Notes under the pieces: model-generated
The model's database searches: none
The model's input: the letters and a program-made list of their open reading frames with translations, nothing else
What the model was told of the DNA's origin: nothing
Shown: in pieces, positions 32,537-44,099 of the stretch
Layout of the letters: every line of letters begins with the position of its first letter
How positions within the stretch are numbered: the first letter of the stretch is position 1
Assembly (NCBI GenBank): GCA_001566295.1
Contig: KQ964296.1
Span: 1-52,605 of the forward strand
Source: Microdochium bolleyi
Lineage: Eukaryota > Ascomycota > Sordariomycetes > Xylariales > Microdochiaceae
Length of the DNA: 52,605 nucleotides
Reading direction: 5' to 3'
Position numbers and translations under genes: made by a program

Positions 32537-34766
32537 CTAACACTCTACTGGCTTGAATGCAAATACATCCCCGGCTCTCTCATCAACAACGTAGTCAGAC
32601 AAGCCCTCAGCCTCGGCAATCTGTCCCTCTTCGTCCAAGTAAGCAGTGACGAGCTGGTTCTCCACAATCTTGACTGCGCCCGCAAGACTACGTGATCCCA
32701 ACTCTGCATCGTACTCCATCTCGGCAAGAGTACGGCAGACAGCTCCGTCGTGGTGGATCTTGAGACGGATGTCTCCAAGAAGCGGGTGTCTCTCTTCGAA
32801 GGACAAGACAACTGGTTGGCACACAAGACGCTGCAGATCCAGCAAGAACTTTCGCGTGATGACAGCTTGCTCACCCGTCGTGAAAGGGAGGAAAGGAACG
32901 AAGTCAGTGATGCGGCCAGTGACAGGGGCCTACAGAAGTGGTTAGCAGGATTGCCGTGGGATAGATCACGTGAGGTAGAAGACCTACAGCGAATCGAGCC
33001 AAGAAGGCTTGTCTGAGGGCCTTTGAGAGTTTCTTGCCCAGTTTCTTCTTCTCTGTGCTCTCATCATGACTCAGGACAGGGGCATTCTCGGGCAGATCAC
33101 AGAAGTTGGTGATGATCTTGTCCAGCGCATTCGTTGCCAGGATCCAAATCGTTTTGGAACTGTCAATCGTTGTGCCACTGCGGCGGTCTTCGTACTGGCC
33201 TGTGGATATTGGAAAGAGTATGTAAGCTCAGAGGCTCTTTCTAAGAACATACAACGAATCTGAAAGAGACTCACCGTTATCGAACGGAACCAAGAGAGAC
33301 TGATGGATGTCCTTCGTGGTTTTCTCGAACTCATCAAGAAATACCACGCTGCGTTTTCCTGCATTCTTGACCAGAAAGTTATTCAACGGGGAACCATCTT
33401 CGGCACCCTGGTACGGATGGCGTGGGCCAAAGAGCTCCATGGTGCGCGTGAAAGTCGTGCAGTCAACGACATGCAGCGGGAGACTGAGCAAATGGCCCAT
33501 CTGACGTGCTAGCTCCGTCTTGCCATGACCACTGGGTCCAGCGAAGACTAGAACCAGGGGCTTATGGGTAGGAAGAGTGAGATAGCCCACGAGCTTCGTG
33601 AGAAGGGTGTTCGATGCAATGGTCTGGCCGATCAAGAAGTACTGGATTCCCAGCAATGGAGTCGCTTTACGCCAGTGTGCCACTTGCCGCAGCCGAATGG
33701 ATGGCTGCTTTAATTTGGTCGCCCGTTCCAGATAATACCGTTGGACTAGATTCAGGTTCTGGACAAGCTTCTGACGAGCGCTGTTCGAGCACCAAGCGGT
33801 CAGTGGCTCATCCGAGAGCGTAGTCTGACTACTGTCTTTGTCTTCATCCAGATCACGCATGTATGGGGTGTAGAGGTCCACAGGTATGACCAGAGGCGAG
33901 GCACCAAGACTGAGAAGGGTAGCTAGGATTGCTGTCGTGTCTTTTCTCGACCGTTCTCCATGGATGATGGCAAACGCGAGTAGAGGAGTACCGGACGGAA
34001 CGTGGATGGCCGAAACGTCTGCTCCGTTCTCGATCCATGTCCTCAGAATGAGATCGTCGTTGGTTGCTGCCGCATAAAAGATGCTGGGGAAGCCATGGAC
34101 AACCTTGTTGAGCTCCGCAGCTACTACCTTGCGGCTGCTAGTAGCAAGATATTCCCGCAGAATGTTGTCCTTGATCTTGTCGTGGAAGAGATTTCCTGCT
34201 AGCTGTTCGACGTCTAAAGGGTCGCCTGCGAATAGAGGGGAGGCTTCAATTGGTGTGGGGAGGACGAAGTCCCAGACATCACTTGTGGCAACTTGGACCC
34301 CATCGATGCTGGCATTGTTGTCCACGCTCGTATGGTCCTCGGGACCGGCCAGGACTCTGCTAACCATCGCAAACGTGTCTACCATGATGAGTCCCTCATC
34401 TTCCGGGCTGGTAGCAGATGATGGTTTGACCAACGCGCTCACAGCATTGCTTACTTGAAACCTGGTGTTTCGATCATCATCGTCCATCTCGCTGGTCTGG
34501 ACAGAGCTAGTTTTGGATTTCGGGTTCACGCCATACTGTGCAAGCGTGTTCTGATGTTTCTTGATGGCTTCGTTGGCATCGCCCTTGGCAAGCTTGTAAG
34601 AGTTGTAAGCCACGCGCCAATTTCACTTCAGGGACGGCTAACTTACTCTGATCAGAGCCTCGGCGTGGATCGCCGAGCAGTCACAGGCTTTCATAGTCTG
34701 CAAAATGTCCTTGGGACCATCCTCTTTGATCAACATCGTCGATGGTGTCGCTGCTTGCTGGCTCAT
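32537..34766 (-). CDS. Ankyrin-repeat / Clp-type AAA+ ATPase, intact, four exons
   Basis: Exons 34766-34647, 34592-33275, 33199-32988 and 32929-32537 total 2043 nt, 680 aa plus stop. All introns are GT..AG and phase-consistent. Ankyrin-like repeats occupy about residues 180-270 (FYAAATNDDLILRTWIENGADV, then TPLLAFAIIHG..LLSLGASP). The AAA+ core of ClpA/ClpB class 2 type has Walker A FAGPSGHGKTEL (about 394), Walker B SVVFLDEFEK (about 456), sensor 1 WILATNALDK and a C-terminal small domain (RLKIHHDGAV). Such proteins couple ATP hydrolysis to remodelling or disaggregation of proteins, with ankyrins for target binding. The start is MSQQAATPSTM, with a 54-nt first intron. It is convergent with the SNTX/GTPase gene; a dead paralogue lies 3' of it, which suggests local duplication. 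Confidence 0.85.
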
Positions 34767-35680
34767 GTTGACCAGACTGTTCACTTCTGATGAAACACGA
34801 AAGAATGGTGTTGCGTGAGAAAGATTCCGTGGGGAGAGCATGGAGCGTGAGGCAGGCCAATTTCGTTTACCAATTGAATTGGCAACTCGGGAGTTCAAAG
34901 AATGTGTGCAAGGGCTTTGATCCTCTTTGTTTACAAAAAACCAGGCTCAGCTCCCTCATAACCAAAGACATTTGGGGACCTGCCCCACTGAAGCTCGTCT
35001 GCGTGTCATGTCCAGCTTGAGACATGCAATCTCTTTCTACCCTTTTTGTCTAATTTGGCAAATTTGGCACCGTGCGATGGTCTTAGTTTGAGGTCATGCT
35101 GTCTGAAACTCGGTGACTGGCTAGAAGCCGGTACTGCACCTGGCGGTTGTTCGTTTAATAATGCTTGGAATTTTGCATTAAGTCGACCGACCGATTAGCG
35201 ACCAGCCGGTTGACTCCTCACGAGTGCGTCCTGAGTCTCCCTTGCATGGAGAGTAGGCTCCACCCCATAAGACAGTCTCATATCTGAACCATGCAACAGT
35301 CGCCTGTTCGCAAGGCAACCCATTCCAGGTCTCCACGCATTATAGAAACGCCCAACCACAAGATTACCTCTTCTGCGTTGCCATGGAAACTTGATGTCAG
35401 TGAGACTCCGTAGCGAACGGGCTGCAATCCCGAAAGCCGAGCCGTGTGCAGTCACTGAGGGGTTCTGAACGTAGGGACGTCATGTTGCTTGGAATGGGCA
35501 ACTCCCTTAGTGGTACAGACGGCAGGGTTCACAATTGAATCCATTTCCTCTTAATCTCGATGTACGAAATATTCTCCGCGATACTTCTTTGTGCAGTTCT
35601 CTGCAGCAGCTGGGAAATCATTTTACAATTCCCACGCATCAATTGCCGAGTTTCACCAATTATCTCGCATCTCAATTGAG
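34767..35680. other. Divergent intergenic region
   Basis: Between the divergent ATPase and coiled-coil genes. No gene motif is seen. Open frames upstream of 35681 are not needed by either gene. Confidence 0.45.
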
Positions 35681-36313
35681 ATGGACGACCAACTCCAAGA
35701 TGACCTCGGAACGAAGCTGAGCTTGCAGTTGCGCCGAACCAGGCCCGAAACCAGGCCCGAAACTAGGAAGGAGTATAACCAAAGCCGCTCCCCAAGCACA
35801 GAGCCGATGAGCCCCCAGGTCGATGACAACACGTCCTACACCAAGCAGCGAATAGCGGACCTGCAGGCAGATTACAACACGGTCAAGGACGCGATGTTCA
35901 AGATGTCGGTCGACCTCATGTCCGCCGAGCAGGTCGCGGACGAGCGTGCCAAACAGATCGTCGAGCTCGAGCTCGAGCTCGAAGCGATCCGGAACTCGCA
36001 CTTCGCCAGCGGCAACCCCAGCGTGCATCGCGTGCTACAGGAGCTCGCCGACGTCAAGAAGGAGCGAGACGTTCTCAAACGCGAGATCGATTCGTATCGT
36101 TCGGCCGCAGACGCTGGCTTGAGCAAGTGCGTCACGATGGCCAAGACACAGGAAGACTCTCCTCATCAGAATGAGGTTGCAGAGCTGAAGCGCCTCCTCA
36201 GCTTCTACAAGCAGTACAACGAGCGGAACTCCCGCCAGATTCAGGAACTCCTGCTGGAGCTCAAGTCCCAGCAGTCGGTCAATGACAACGAGGTTGCATC
36301 TGAAAACAAATAG
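35681..36313 (+). CDS. Coiled-coil protein (210 aa)
   Basis: Single exon. I chose the ATG at 35681 (MDDQLQDDL); the frame is open 90 nt further up to an ATG at 35591, but that extension has no coding character. After a basic, Ser/Pro-rich linker (about residues 20-50) the protein is almost wholly heptad-rich helix (for example DERAKQIVELELELEAI, LADVKKERDVLKREID, ELKRLLSFYKQY). GC-rich third positions support real coding. No family is recognised; it may be structural or an adaptor. A protein of similar style lies at 51242-51974. Confidence 0.65.
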   Translation: MDDQLQDDLGTKLSLQLRRTRPETRPETRKEYNQSRSPSTEPMSPQVDDNTSYTKQRIADLQADYNTVKDAMFKMSVDLMSAEQVADERAKQIVELELELEAIRNSHFASGNPSVHRVLQELADVKKERDVLKREIDSYRSAADAGLSKCVTMAKTQEDSPHQNEVAELKRLLSFYKQYNERNSRQIQELLLELKSQQSVNDNEVASENK

Positions 36314-37456
36314 CCCCCACGTTGACTGGTTCTTGGAGGCCAGCTGATTATGTTTTGTATTTGGGGCACGGAGGAAAGACCAAACATTCGACTGCGCACA
36401 GCGGCATGGATTAAGTTAAAGGGTTTTGGCGGCATCCGTTGTGTCAGACCAGGTGTAGTTCGACTATATCATGATGCTGGAATGGATTTCTCATGCATGA
36501 CCGCAAAGACTTATTTTGCATTGTGGCCGTATTGGAGAAGAGCGCGTCGTGAGCCCCACATTCGAGTGCCCCGTGCCATGTCCCACTCTTTTCTGGCACG
36601 TCGAGAAGTCGAGGACGCACGTCCAAAGGCGCGTGGGACGTGGCACGGGTACGGGACTTCCACTGTGACGAAAAGCGCGAATAGCTACAGCTAGTTATGG
36701 CCACATTGGGTCTGTGCAGCTAACGAGAGCAACATGCATCGACCACAACCGGGTGAAATAAAGCCGGAATTGATTAATTTTAGGCTCAAAATGCTCAGAA
36801 TTGTAAGGTGTTGTAGCCTCCGCGCATGGGCCACTACACGCAGTCGACGCGGCAAGGCTTGTTGTATGTACTGCTGGTTTCGACTGTCAGAGTGCGTCGT
36901 TACGCCGCAGATGACCTCATTGTTTGACAGCCACGAGATAGTAACGACATCGCCCGCACAGTTTATGGACTCCATCCTCGCCTCAACGCAGTCCTCGACC
37001 TCGTTCCTAAACGATGTGTGGAAGTCTTTTGTACCGTCGTAAAGCACCAAAGCCACGTCTGCCTCCTATTTCGCGCGCGAATAGCAAGTGCGGTGTCTTT
37101 CGGGGCGGCTTTTGTGTCGTGCTGTCTCGAGCTGGCTCGAGACGAAGGCACCGAGTGAGAGTATCATACCGTCGATGAATTAGGTCGCGCCTGTAGTTTT
37201 GCACGTCCGTTGTTGTACGTGCCAGTAGGTTACTAGGGGGGCCGTCATATTCGGCGAACCTCTCGCGGACGTCTTTTAAGATACCGTCCTGCAACAAGCG
37301 ATCTGATTCTTTCTTGGGAAAATGTCGAAGATCGCGTATCGGGCCATGCCCTCCCGTCGCTAAGCGTCAGCGTCTATAGCGCTTGAGTGCGAGCATCCGC
37401 AGGTACCGGTTTTATCATTGGTGAAGTCGACGTGGAGAATCTGCGACCGTCTTGCT
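36314..37456. other. Intergenic with a possible gene remnant on the minus strand
   Basis: Minus-strand frames at about 37297-36700 read like decayed coding sequence: one gives GILKDVRERFAEYDGPPSNLL and RRDLIHRRYDTLTRC, and another gives YDGTKDFHTSFRNEVEDCVEARM and VVTISWLSNNEVICG. I cannot name a family, and joining them needs a frame change. Confidence 0.3.
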
Positions 37457-38200
37457 ATGGTCTCGCAGCTCCCCGTATGGAAGCATGAGCAAATCGAGGC
37501 TTTGCTAGGTCGTGGAGTGGACTATATCGTAATAGCTAAGTATGTTGATTGCAATAACCGCGCCATTCGCAGAATCAGGGCCTAACTTGGATGTTTCGGA
37601 ACTACGGTGTCGCCCCCGACCCGTGTTGGCCGCCGCAGCAAGATTGACCCTTTCATGCGAGCTGCGCTCCACGATCAGCTGGCGAAAAAACCGTCTATAT
37701 ACTGTCCTGGGGCAAGTGGGATCCGGTGATCATAGTAGCCCGCCTACCACAGCCAGATGACCACCAGGTCCGCGGTGAAGGTATCACAGGCCATCAGGAA
37801 GGCGCCTTTTGACAATGGGAGAGCCAGCACCACCACCAAGGTATTTAGTGAGATGCAATTGGGAGGAATGGAATGATCACCGTGTTCCTCAATTGGGGAC
37901 CAAAATTGGGGAGAAAATCAGTCGAATTGACGAGGATACGAAAAAGCAGTCGCTGCCACCTTCAAGGTGCTGTCTGTGTTTGATGATGTCTATGTGCAAG
38001 AAAAACCACCACGACCTCTAAGGAATTTAAGTACCCTGGCACCTGGAACCAACTGATCTGGTTGCAATACTGAGTCGAAATGATAAAGTTCTTTTACGAT
38101 AAATCCGGCATCGAAGTGTCACTGACCACGATATCAAGACCTATAAAGTCGATCCAGCAACGGGACTCAGAGTTACGGGGCTTTTATATGTACAGAGCCT
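37457..38200 (+). mobile_element. Relic of a Tc1/mariner-type transposon
   Basis: From 37457 the plus strand reads MVSQLPVWKHEQIEALLGRG, then NRAIRRIR, CFGTT, RVGRRSKIDPFMRAALHDQL and KKPSIY. These are the helix-turn-helix DNA-binding blocks of fungal mariner-like transposases, with stops and frame changes. About 380 nt later, from 38080, FFYDKSGIEVSLTTISR and QQRDSELRGFYMYR give the next family block. The sequence between is unrelated, and no DDE catalytic part is present. A dead, internally disrupted copy. Confidence 0.65.
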
Positions 38201-39039
38201 CCGCGTTCAAATCATCGACGAGTCAGCTTGCGGCAAAAGAATCGACCTTACTATTTTCATTAGAAGTAGAATTTGTATTTATATAATAGTTTGGCCCTAG
38301 ACCTGTTCTAGCCACGTCTTGACCTTCTCTACGCATTGGAACGCAATACCGCGTGGAACATGCTTCTCGATAGGAAATCCCGCCTGCTCAACTTGTTTAG
38401 TGTGAAGACACTCTACATCAAGACACTCAAGGCGTGGTTAGCTGGTTATCTGTCTCTAGTCCTTGCAAAAGATCTAGTTTTATAGAGCTGTTGCACCTTT
38501 TACACATTGCACAGATGTTAGACATAACACAGAGCTTTATACCTTGGTCTAGCTTCTAACTGATGAACGAGACAAGCCAAGGCGAACCAGCTCGAATATC
38601 CGCTCAACTAATACTGCAGTGATAAAATTGTGGAACTAGTGACAACAAGAAAGTGTCCTGGGGCAGATAAGGAATCTGCCGGCCTCAGTGATTGTTTCTG
38701 TACGATGTGTGGGTTGTTCGCTCGTTTGGTAACAGACAAACAAGGCCTCGCTTTGACCCACTACCATTTGTGTAACAAACCTGCAGACATGACCTGAATC
38801 CCCCATTATGGCGCCCCGTCGAGCCCGCAGTGTTGATGATGCGTTCACGTTCAAGCCAATTCTGTAATGAAACAAGATTAGGGTTCTGCGATGGCTACAT
38901 TAGTCCTTAAAGCTTAAGTGCGGCTCTTCCCTATGTAGTCAATTCTATGTTTGCTGGTCCTTGAGGGTCACTGGGAAGCATAACGGAGAGAATCAACGAA
39001 GAGGACCTGTACTGTAAACAGCGATTACGAGGTCCAGCA
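38201..39039. other. Intergenic between transposon relics
   Basis: No gene recognised. A complete terminal inverted repeat for the flanking Tc1-like element could not be found by eye. Confidence 0.4.
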
Positions 39040-40013
39040 ATGTCGCAATTACGTCAATTTGGTGACATTATCTCTGGCAATCGCCAGAGATGCCAGGACT
39101 TCACTCCTGAGCAGCGCGCCTTCATGTTGGGGGCTGCAGCCCGAGGGCGCTCTATACGTCAGGTATATCGCAGAGGCCGTCAGGCGCCTAGAGCCACCTG
39201 GAGGGAGCATTACAGCTACTTCAACGGCCGATTCAGCGTACCAACTCTCCGACGATTTTTTCAGGCTACCGGGCTTCTGAAGTGGCGTGCCGCACGGCGT
39301 ATCGAGTTGACAGATGAGGACACTGCATTGCGATACTAATTCTGCCTTAATTATGGCCGTGGCTATCGCGCACGATACCTCCAGAGAACGCTCCTTTCAG
39401 ACGAATGTACCGTCCAGAATCAACCAGGCCAACCGTCGCAATAGGTCCTCAGATTATCGTCGGAAAGGTATCGCCCTGATCTAGTGAACCCAGAGGATCA
39501 TGTGAAGTCCAAAATCTCTATTATGGTGTGGGGAATGGTGTGGTATCGCGATGGTGAGGCCGGAATGTCACCTGTCCTTGTTGTCGAAGGAGATCCCGAC
39601 GCACCACGCGGAGGAGCCTCTTCCAGGACCTATATCAACGTTCTCGAGGAAGGGCTCCTTCCGTTCTACGAGCCTGGCGATCCTTCATGCAAGACAACGC
39701 CGGAATCCATCGTGCAACGGCGACGAAGGAATGGCTCGAAACACATGGTATCTGGACTCTCGACTGGCCACCTCACTCGCCAGATCTCAACCCAATCGAG
39801 CACGTTTGGAGGCTTTTGAAGCGTCAAATATATAGAACAGAGCCTCAATTTCACGACCTAAAGCGCAATTTGAGCTCAATTACGTACGCCAAAGAGATAA
39901 TCAAAAACGCGTGGGAAGACATCCCAGAACACAAGCTCAGAGCCCTACTTCAGAGTCTGCCCCGGCGCATCACCGCCTGTAAGCATGCAAAAGGCTGGTA
40001 CACCAAGTATTGA
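39040..40013 (+). mobile_element. Tc1-like transposase (DD34E type), inactivated copy
   Basis: From MSQLRQFGD the frame gives the Tc1 DNA-binding part (GNRQRCQDFTPEQRAFMLGA, then SVPTLRRFFQATGLLKWRA) and the first catalytic Asp in LLSDECTVQ. Next come KISIMVWGMVW and VEGDPDAPRGGASSRTYINVL. A second frame from about 39685 gives MQDNAGIHRA (second Asp), DWPPHSPDLNPIEHVW (catalytic Glu) and the family C-terminus ACKHAKGWYTKY. Two in-frame stops interrupt the first frame: TAA at 39337-39339, where relatives have Gln, and a TAG after PSQ, where Trp is expected. One base is missing before MQDN. With those lesions it cannot encode an active enzyme. Confidence 0.85.
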
Positions 40014-40501
40014 AGCGCAGAACACGGCAACTCTAGAGATATCTTTATTATTCAATTTAAACGCTATTTGGCCATGTAATTACGAATTGAAATGACAGCA
40101 GTGAAGTGGTGATGTTCCAAAAAGATGGGTGCGCACGGACTCTTTTGCGAAGGCAGTTTAGTACGTTTTCCAATTTTGGTCTACGAGCACCGTGCTAAAA
40201 CAGAACATTAGACTGTATCCGGTGGCCAAATGTCGCGCCGGACTCGCCTCAGCTGCCACGCCCGCGCTGCATTATCTTTACCTGTCAGTCCTCTCTTCCC
40301 CAATCCCCAATTCCCCTCCCAGCAGCGGCACGGCCAGACACAAGGCCCCGACCCATCCAGGTCGCGCTTGCCTCTGCGCCTACGCATCGTTCACCTCCAA
40401 ACAGCTTCCTACCACACAATCACCGCTTTGTCCTCCGTCGAATCACACAGACCAGCCCGCCCACCCGGCCCGGCTGCGCACTTGCCGCCCCCAGACTGAC
40501 C
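40014..40501. other. Intergenic, promoter side of the chromodomain gene
   Basis: Pyrimidine-rich CT tracts (about 40280-40500) directly precede the ATG at 40502, as in many fungal promoters and 5' leaders. No gene is seen. Confidence 0.45.
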
Positions 40502-41806
40502 ATGGCCGGATTTGTAAAGGGGCTCGGCGACACCATCAACGCCGTCTTCACTCCCAAGAAGCAGACCCCAGAGGTGCCTTCCGCCGCCGCCGCCGCCGCC
40601 ACACCCGCCCAGATGAATGCGACATTGGACACGGACACGCGCAAGCGTAAGCCCGATGTCTACGACGATATTCCCGGCGCAGAAAGTTCGATCCAGACCC
40701 CCCGTAAGCCGTTGGCGCTCCATGCCCTCCCTCCGCGCGCCAAGCATGCTGACCATGGCCGGCCCTGTAGATGGCGACGACGCGGCGCAAACAACCCCGG
40801 ACACGAACGAGGCGCGCACGATCAACTCGGACATGTATGCGCCCGGGACCGTAGCGCATAGCGCTAATAAAATTAGTGCGTGGCCGCCGACCGCGTCCCC
40901 ATTGGCAACGGTAGCCGTGACAGACTCGTGGAGCACTGCTGACATGATGACCCCTCCCAGAGCGTCGCGGCACCCGGCTCTCGAGCGCAAGCCAGGCCGA
41001 TGGCGCAAAGGCCGTTGATCCCCGCGTAGATGCGGTGGTGAATCTAGAGCGTGCGCGCATGCCCGATGCTGCGCGCCTGCAGCCAGACAACCACGACCCG
41101 AGCAGTTCAGTCATTGCAGCTGTGCCAGAAGCTGACATGCGTGGGGATGCTGGTAAGCCTGCCGTGTGCTTGCTTTAAATGTAGCGAAATAACTCGTTCT
41201 GACTGTGACTGTGTGATCGTAGCCGATCTTTTCAGCACGTCGATCAAGAGTAAGGCCGAGATCGCGGGCTCAAGTCCGACAGAGCCACAGCCGACCCAAG
41301 AAGAAACACAATCAGAGACGTCAACAGCGCCCGGGGAGGCCAAGGCCGAAGGGGTCAGAGAAGAGGAGGATGGCGATGTCGCAGAGGTCCACGCATTACT
41401 CGACCACAAGATGCTGGAGGACAAGAGCGTAGATCTGCTGGTCCACTGGCAGGGCGAGTCGCCAGAGTCAGCCACGTGGGAACCCGAGACGGAGGTCCAG
41501 GAGGGCGCAAGCGAGCTCCTCTTCAGCTATTGGGAAAAGGCTGGAGGCAGGGACCGCGTCCTGTTCAAGATCGAGTCGGGAGTGTACCACGTGTTCCGTA
41601 TCCTCAACCACGAGAAGAAGCCCCAGGGCAGCTTCATGCTGGAGGTCCAGTGGGTGGGCTACTCGGCCACGAAAGGCAACACGAGCTGGGAGACCGAGGT
41701 CAAATTGAAGAAGATTGCGCCCGAGCTACTGGACGCGTACTGGGAGAGCATCGGTGGTCGAAACGACTTTTTGTCCAAGCGAGGGCGTACCAAGAAAAAT
41801 GCGTAA
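40502..41806 (+). CDS. Double chromodomain-like protein (360 aa), four exons
   Basis: Exons 40502-40703, 40771-40875, 40961-41152 and 41223-41806 join in phase to 1083 nt. The start is MAGFVKGLGDTINAVFTPKK, followed by an alanine run and a long acidic, disordered linker. The last exon has two chromodomain-type modules. The first is AEVHALLDHKM, then VDLLVHWQGESPESATWEPE and a closing helix LFSYWEKAGG. The second is YHVFRILNHEK, then MLEVQWVGYS, TSWETE and LLDAYWESIGG. Chromodomains usually read methylated lysines on histone tails; HP1-like proteins have two such modules, but here both resemble each other. The gene appears intact, though continuous reading without introns would meet stops. It may act in heterochromatin or transposon silencing; this is inference. 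Confidence 0.75.
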
Positions 41807-44099
41807 CGGGGTGATTGTTTGCTTTGATGCTGCATCAGATCTGCTTCTATACTAAATAGCCATGTTTGGGCTGTCATGCCGTATCTGTTACACGTTCAAA
41901 GGGGCTAGGCTCTATATTGGTAGCCCAATCGAGTCTTACATTGTCGAAAGCGCTCGAGCCAGCAATCTCGGGTTGCAAGCACCTTTCGACGTCGTGTCTA
42001 CTCCACGACAAACTACACTGATCGTGTACAGGTGGATGCAATGGCGAGTGAAAGCGAGCCTGTCAGCATTTGATTATCCCGCGCAGAGCTGCTATCCGGC
42101 CCGGCCCTGCAGATCTAGCTATCCTGCCTGTATTTGCACGAGCATGGTCAAAGGCAACCTGATAGCAAGCACAATGTTATCAAACAGCTTCCAACGATTC
42201 ACTTTAATCCCTGCTTTTGTCTATCGTCAAGCTGCTGTCGGGATGAGCGCGAAAGGTTAGCCGGCATACGTGCACACATTTCAAAATGCACCAGTGTGCC
42301 TTGTTTGACTCAGGGTTGATTGCACGAGTTGCCAATGGTATCCGTATAATCTTCAACACGCACACGGCAAAAACTTCGATCACAACAATCCGTCACGTTG
42401 CTTTGGCCCCAACGTCCTCGCTGGCCACCAAGCGTAGTTGCAGCAAACTTCAAGTTACTTCTCTCCTTCTTCTTACTATAACGGCTTAACTGGTGCTCGT
42501 CACAATGTCTTACTGGCATCATTGAATTATTAGTGTTGAGAGACATGCATTTGTTTTTTCCCTGAGGCCACGAAGTACAGATTAGGCATCAGCACATCTG
42601 GCCAGTACGACGTCCTCCAGCCATGACTTGGAACGCGGCGAGGTGTCAACCATCCGGGTGGAGTTCTGAGGGCATCTCTGTGGTGAGGACCCGCCGCGGA
42701 TGTCTGACCTTACTTCCCTTCTCTTTGCGACCTCCATCTTATTTAACTTAGTGTAAGTTCTCTAGGTACAGTACGGTTTTCGCACTTCAAATCATCCCAT
42801 ACAACCGGAATCTCGCACTAGCCTGAAAAGTCGGGATGAACATGCTCCCCAACCTTAACACCAATTGCGCCTTAGGCCAGCCTACGGTCATCCCTACCGC
42901 AGACTGAGCGGTCAAATTCGGACTTCGGGTGCGCCTTATCACCAGACTTTCGTCTGGCCTGCTTTGCACTATCGTTGCCGCCCCTCCGTCTGCGCAGGGC
43001 GGGAACCCCACCGGCAAGCTATTTACAAGTGTTAGTCTGGCGATAGAGCCGACTCCAACTTCCACTGTTTGGAGTGCTAACCCCTGGGACCGCAGTGTAC
43101 GCGTGCCTCTCTCAATGAGCTCAAAGAACAGGGCAGCAGACAGAGCATCTTGGTTGCGATGTAGTGTCATCTCCGGACCAGGCAGTCCGGATCCAGCCAA
43201 CCCCGTTCCCGCATGCCTTGTGACTGTTATTCCGTTGATGATTCGATAGTCCACTTCGCGCTCCCTGAAGACGCAACTCGGAGGTGCTATATGGCCTGCA
43301 TCATCCCGTCACAGCCAGGCTTCTGTCCTGTTACAATCGTTGCTGAGCGGCTTCTACGCAACTAAACAAGCCCGAGCTTCTCTGGACGCCGAACGATGAT
43401 GACTACGATGGGATATAACCGCAGCTATAACGGGCATTAGCTCCGGCCATTATCTTAGCAAGCTCGTGTCTGACGAGGACTGTCTGACTGGCCTCTATGC
43501 TGTGGCCAACGGCTTCTCTAATGCGAGACGATGTCGCTATTGCGATGTCATGACCTCGCACAATTGCCAAGCCGCCGGCATGGCGGTCATCCTTTGGCTC
43601 CCGCTCATTCCCAGCCTGTTTACTCCAAGATAAGTCTCCCTTCCAATCATGCGCCTATACTTCATGTGGTATATCATTGCAAGATTGCATTGAGATACGA
43701 CCGTGTCTGGATGACACTTTCCGTAATCCTTGGGGCTACTGCCGAATCTCGTCTCTCGTGTGTGTGTGTCCCTCTCGGGGACGGACTATGAGTGACTGTG
43801 GCGAGTTCGAGCCCGCGGCCGGCTCATCATCCTCATCATTCCCCGACCCCTCCGGGTTAGTCCCATTACGCGTACGTACGCGCTCATTTCATTATTGCCT
43901 ATCACTCTGCTTTCTGGGACGGACGGCTGAGTTTGGCTTGGGGGTTAAGCTGGGGGGGTTAAGGTTAGAACCCCTTGTGCGGGAGGGGGGGGGCGGGTCG
44001 GGGGTTAGCTGCTATTTTGGCGCGCCGGAATACCATCAATGGCCCGTGCCCGCCCTCCCCTGTCACACCTGGGAAAGCGCAAAGTCATGGTAACCCGGC
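41807..44099. other. Long region without a recognised gene; G-rich right end
   Basis: About 2.3 kb. Open frames at 42787-43254 (minus) and its antisense show no family motif. At 43854-44015 several GGGTTAG/GGGGGTTAAG words and G runs of up to nine occur just before the truncated pogo element. A perfect 14-bp palindrome (CGCGTACGTACGCG) lies at 43869-43882. Confidence 0.4.

Noticed and set aside
42787..43254. 155-codon minus-strand open frame
   Set aside because: Its antisense is also open; no motif; probably a chance frame in GC-richer DNA.
43975..44099. N-terminal 40 codons of the long frame that contains the pogo transposase
   Set aside because: Gly/Arg-rich translation of G-runs without transposase similarity; not a true start.
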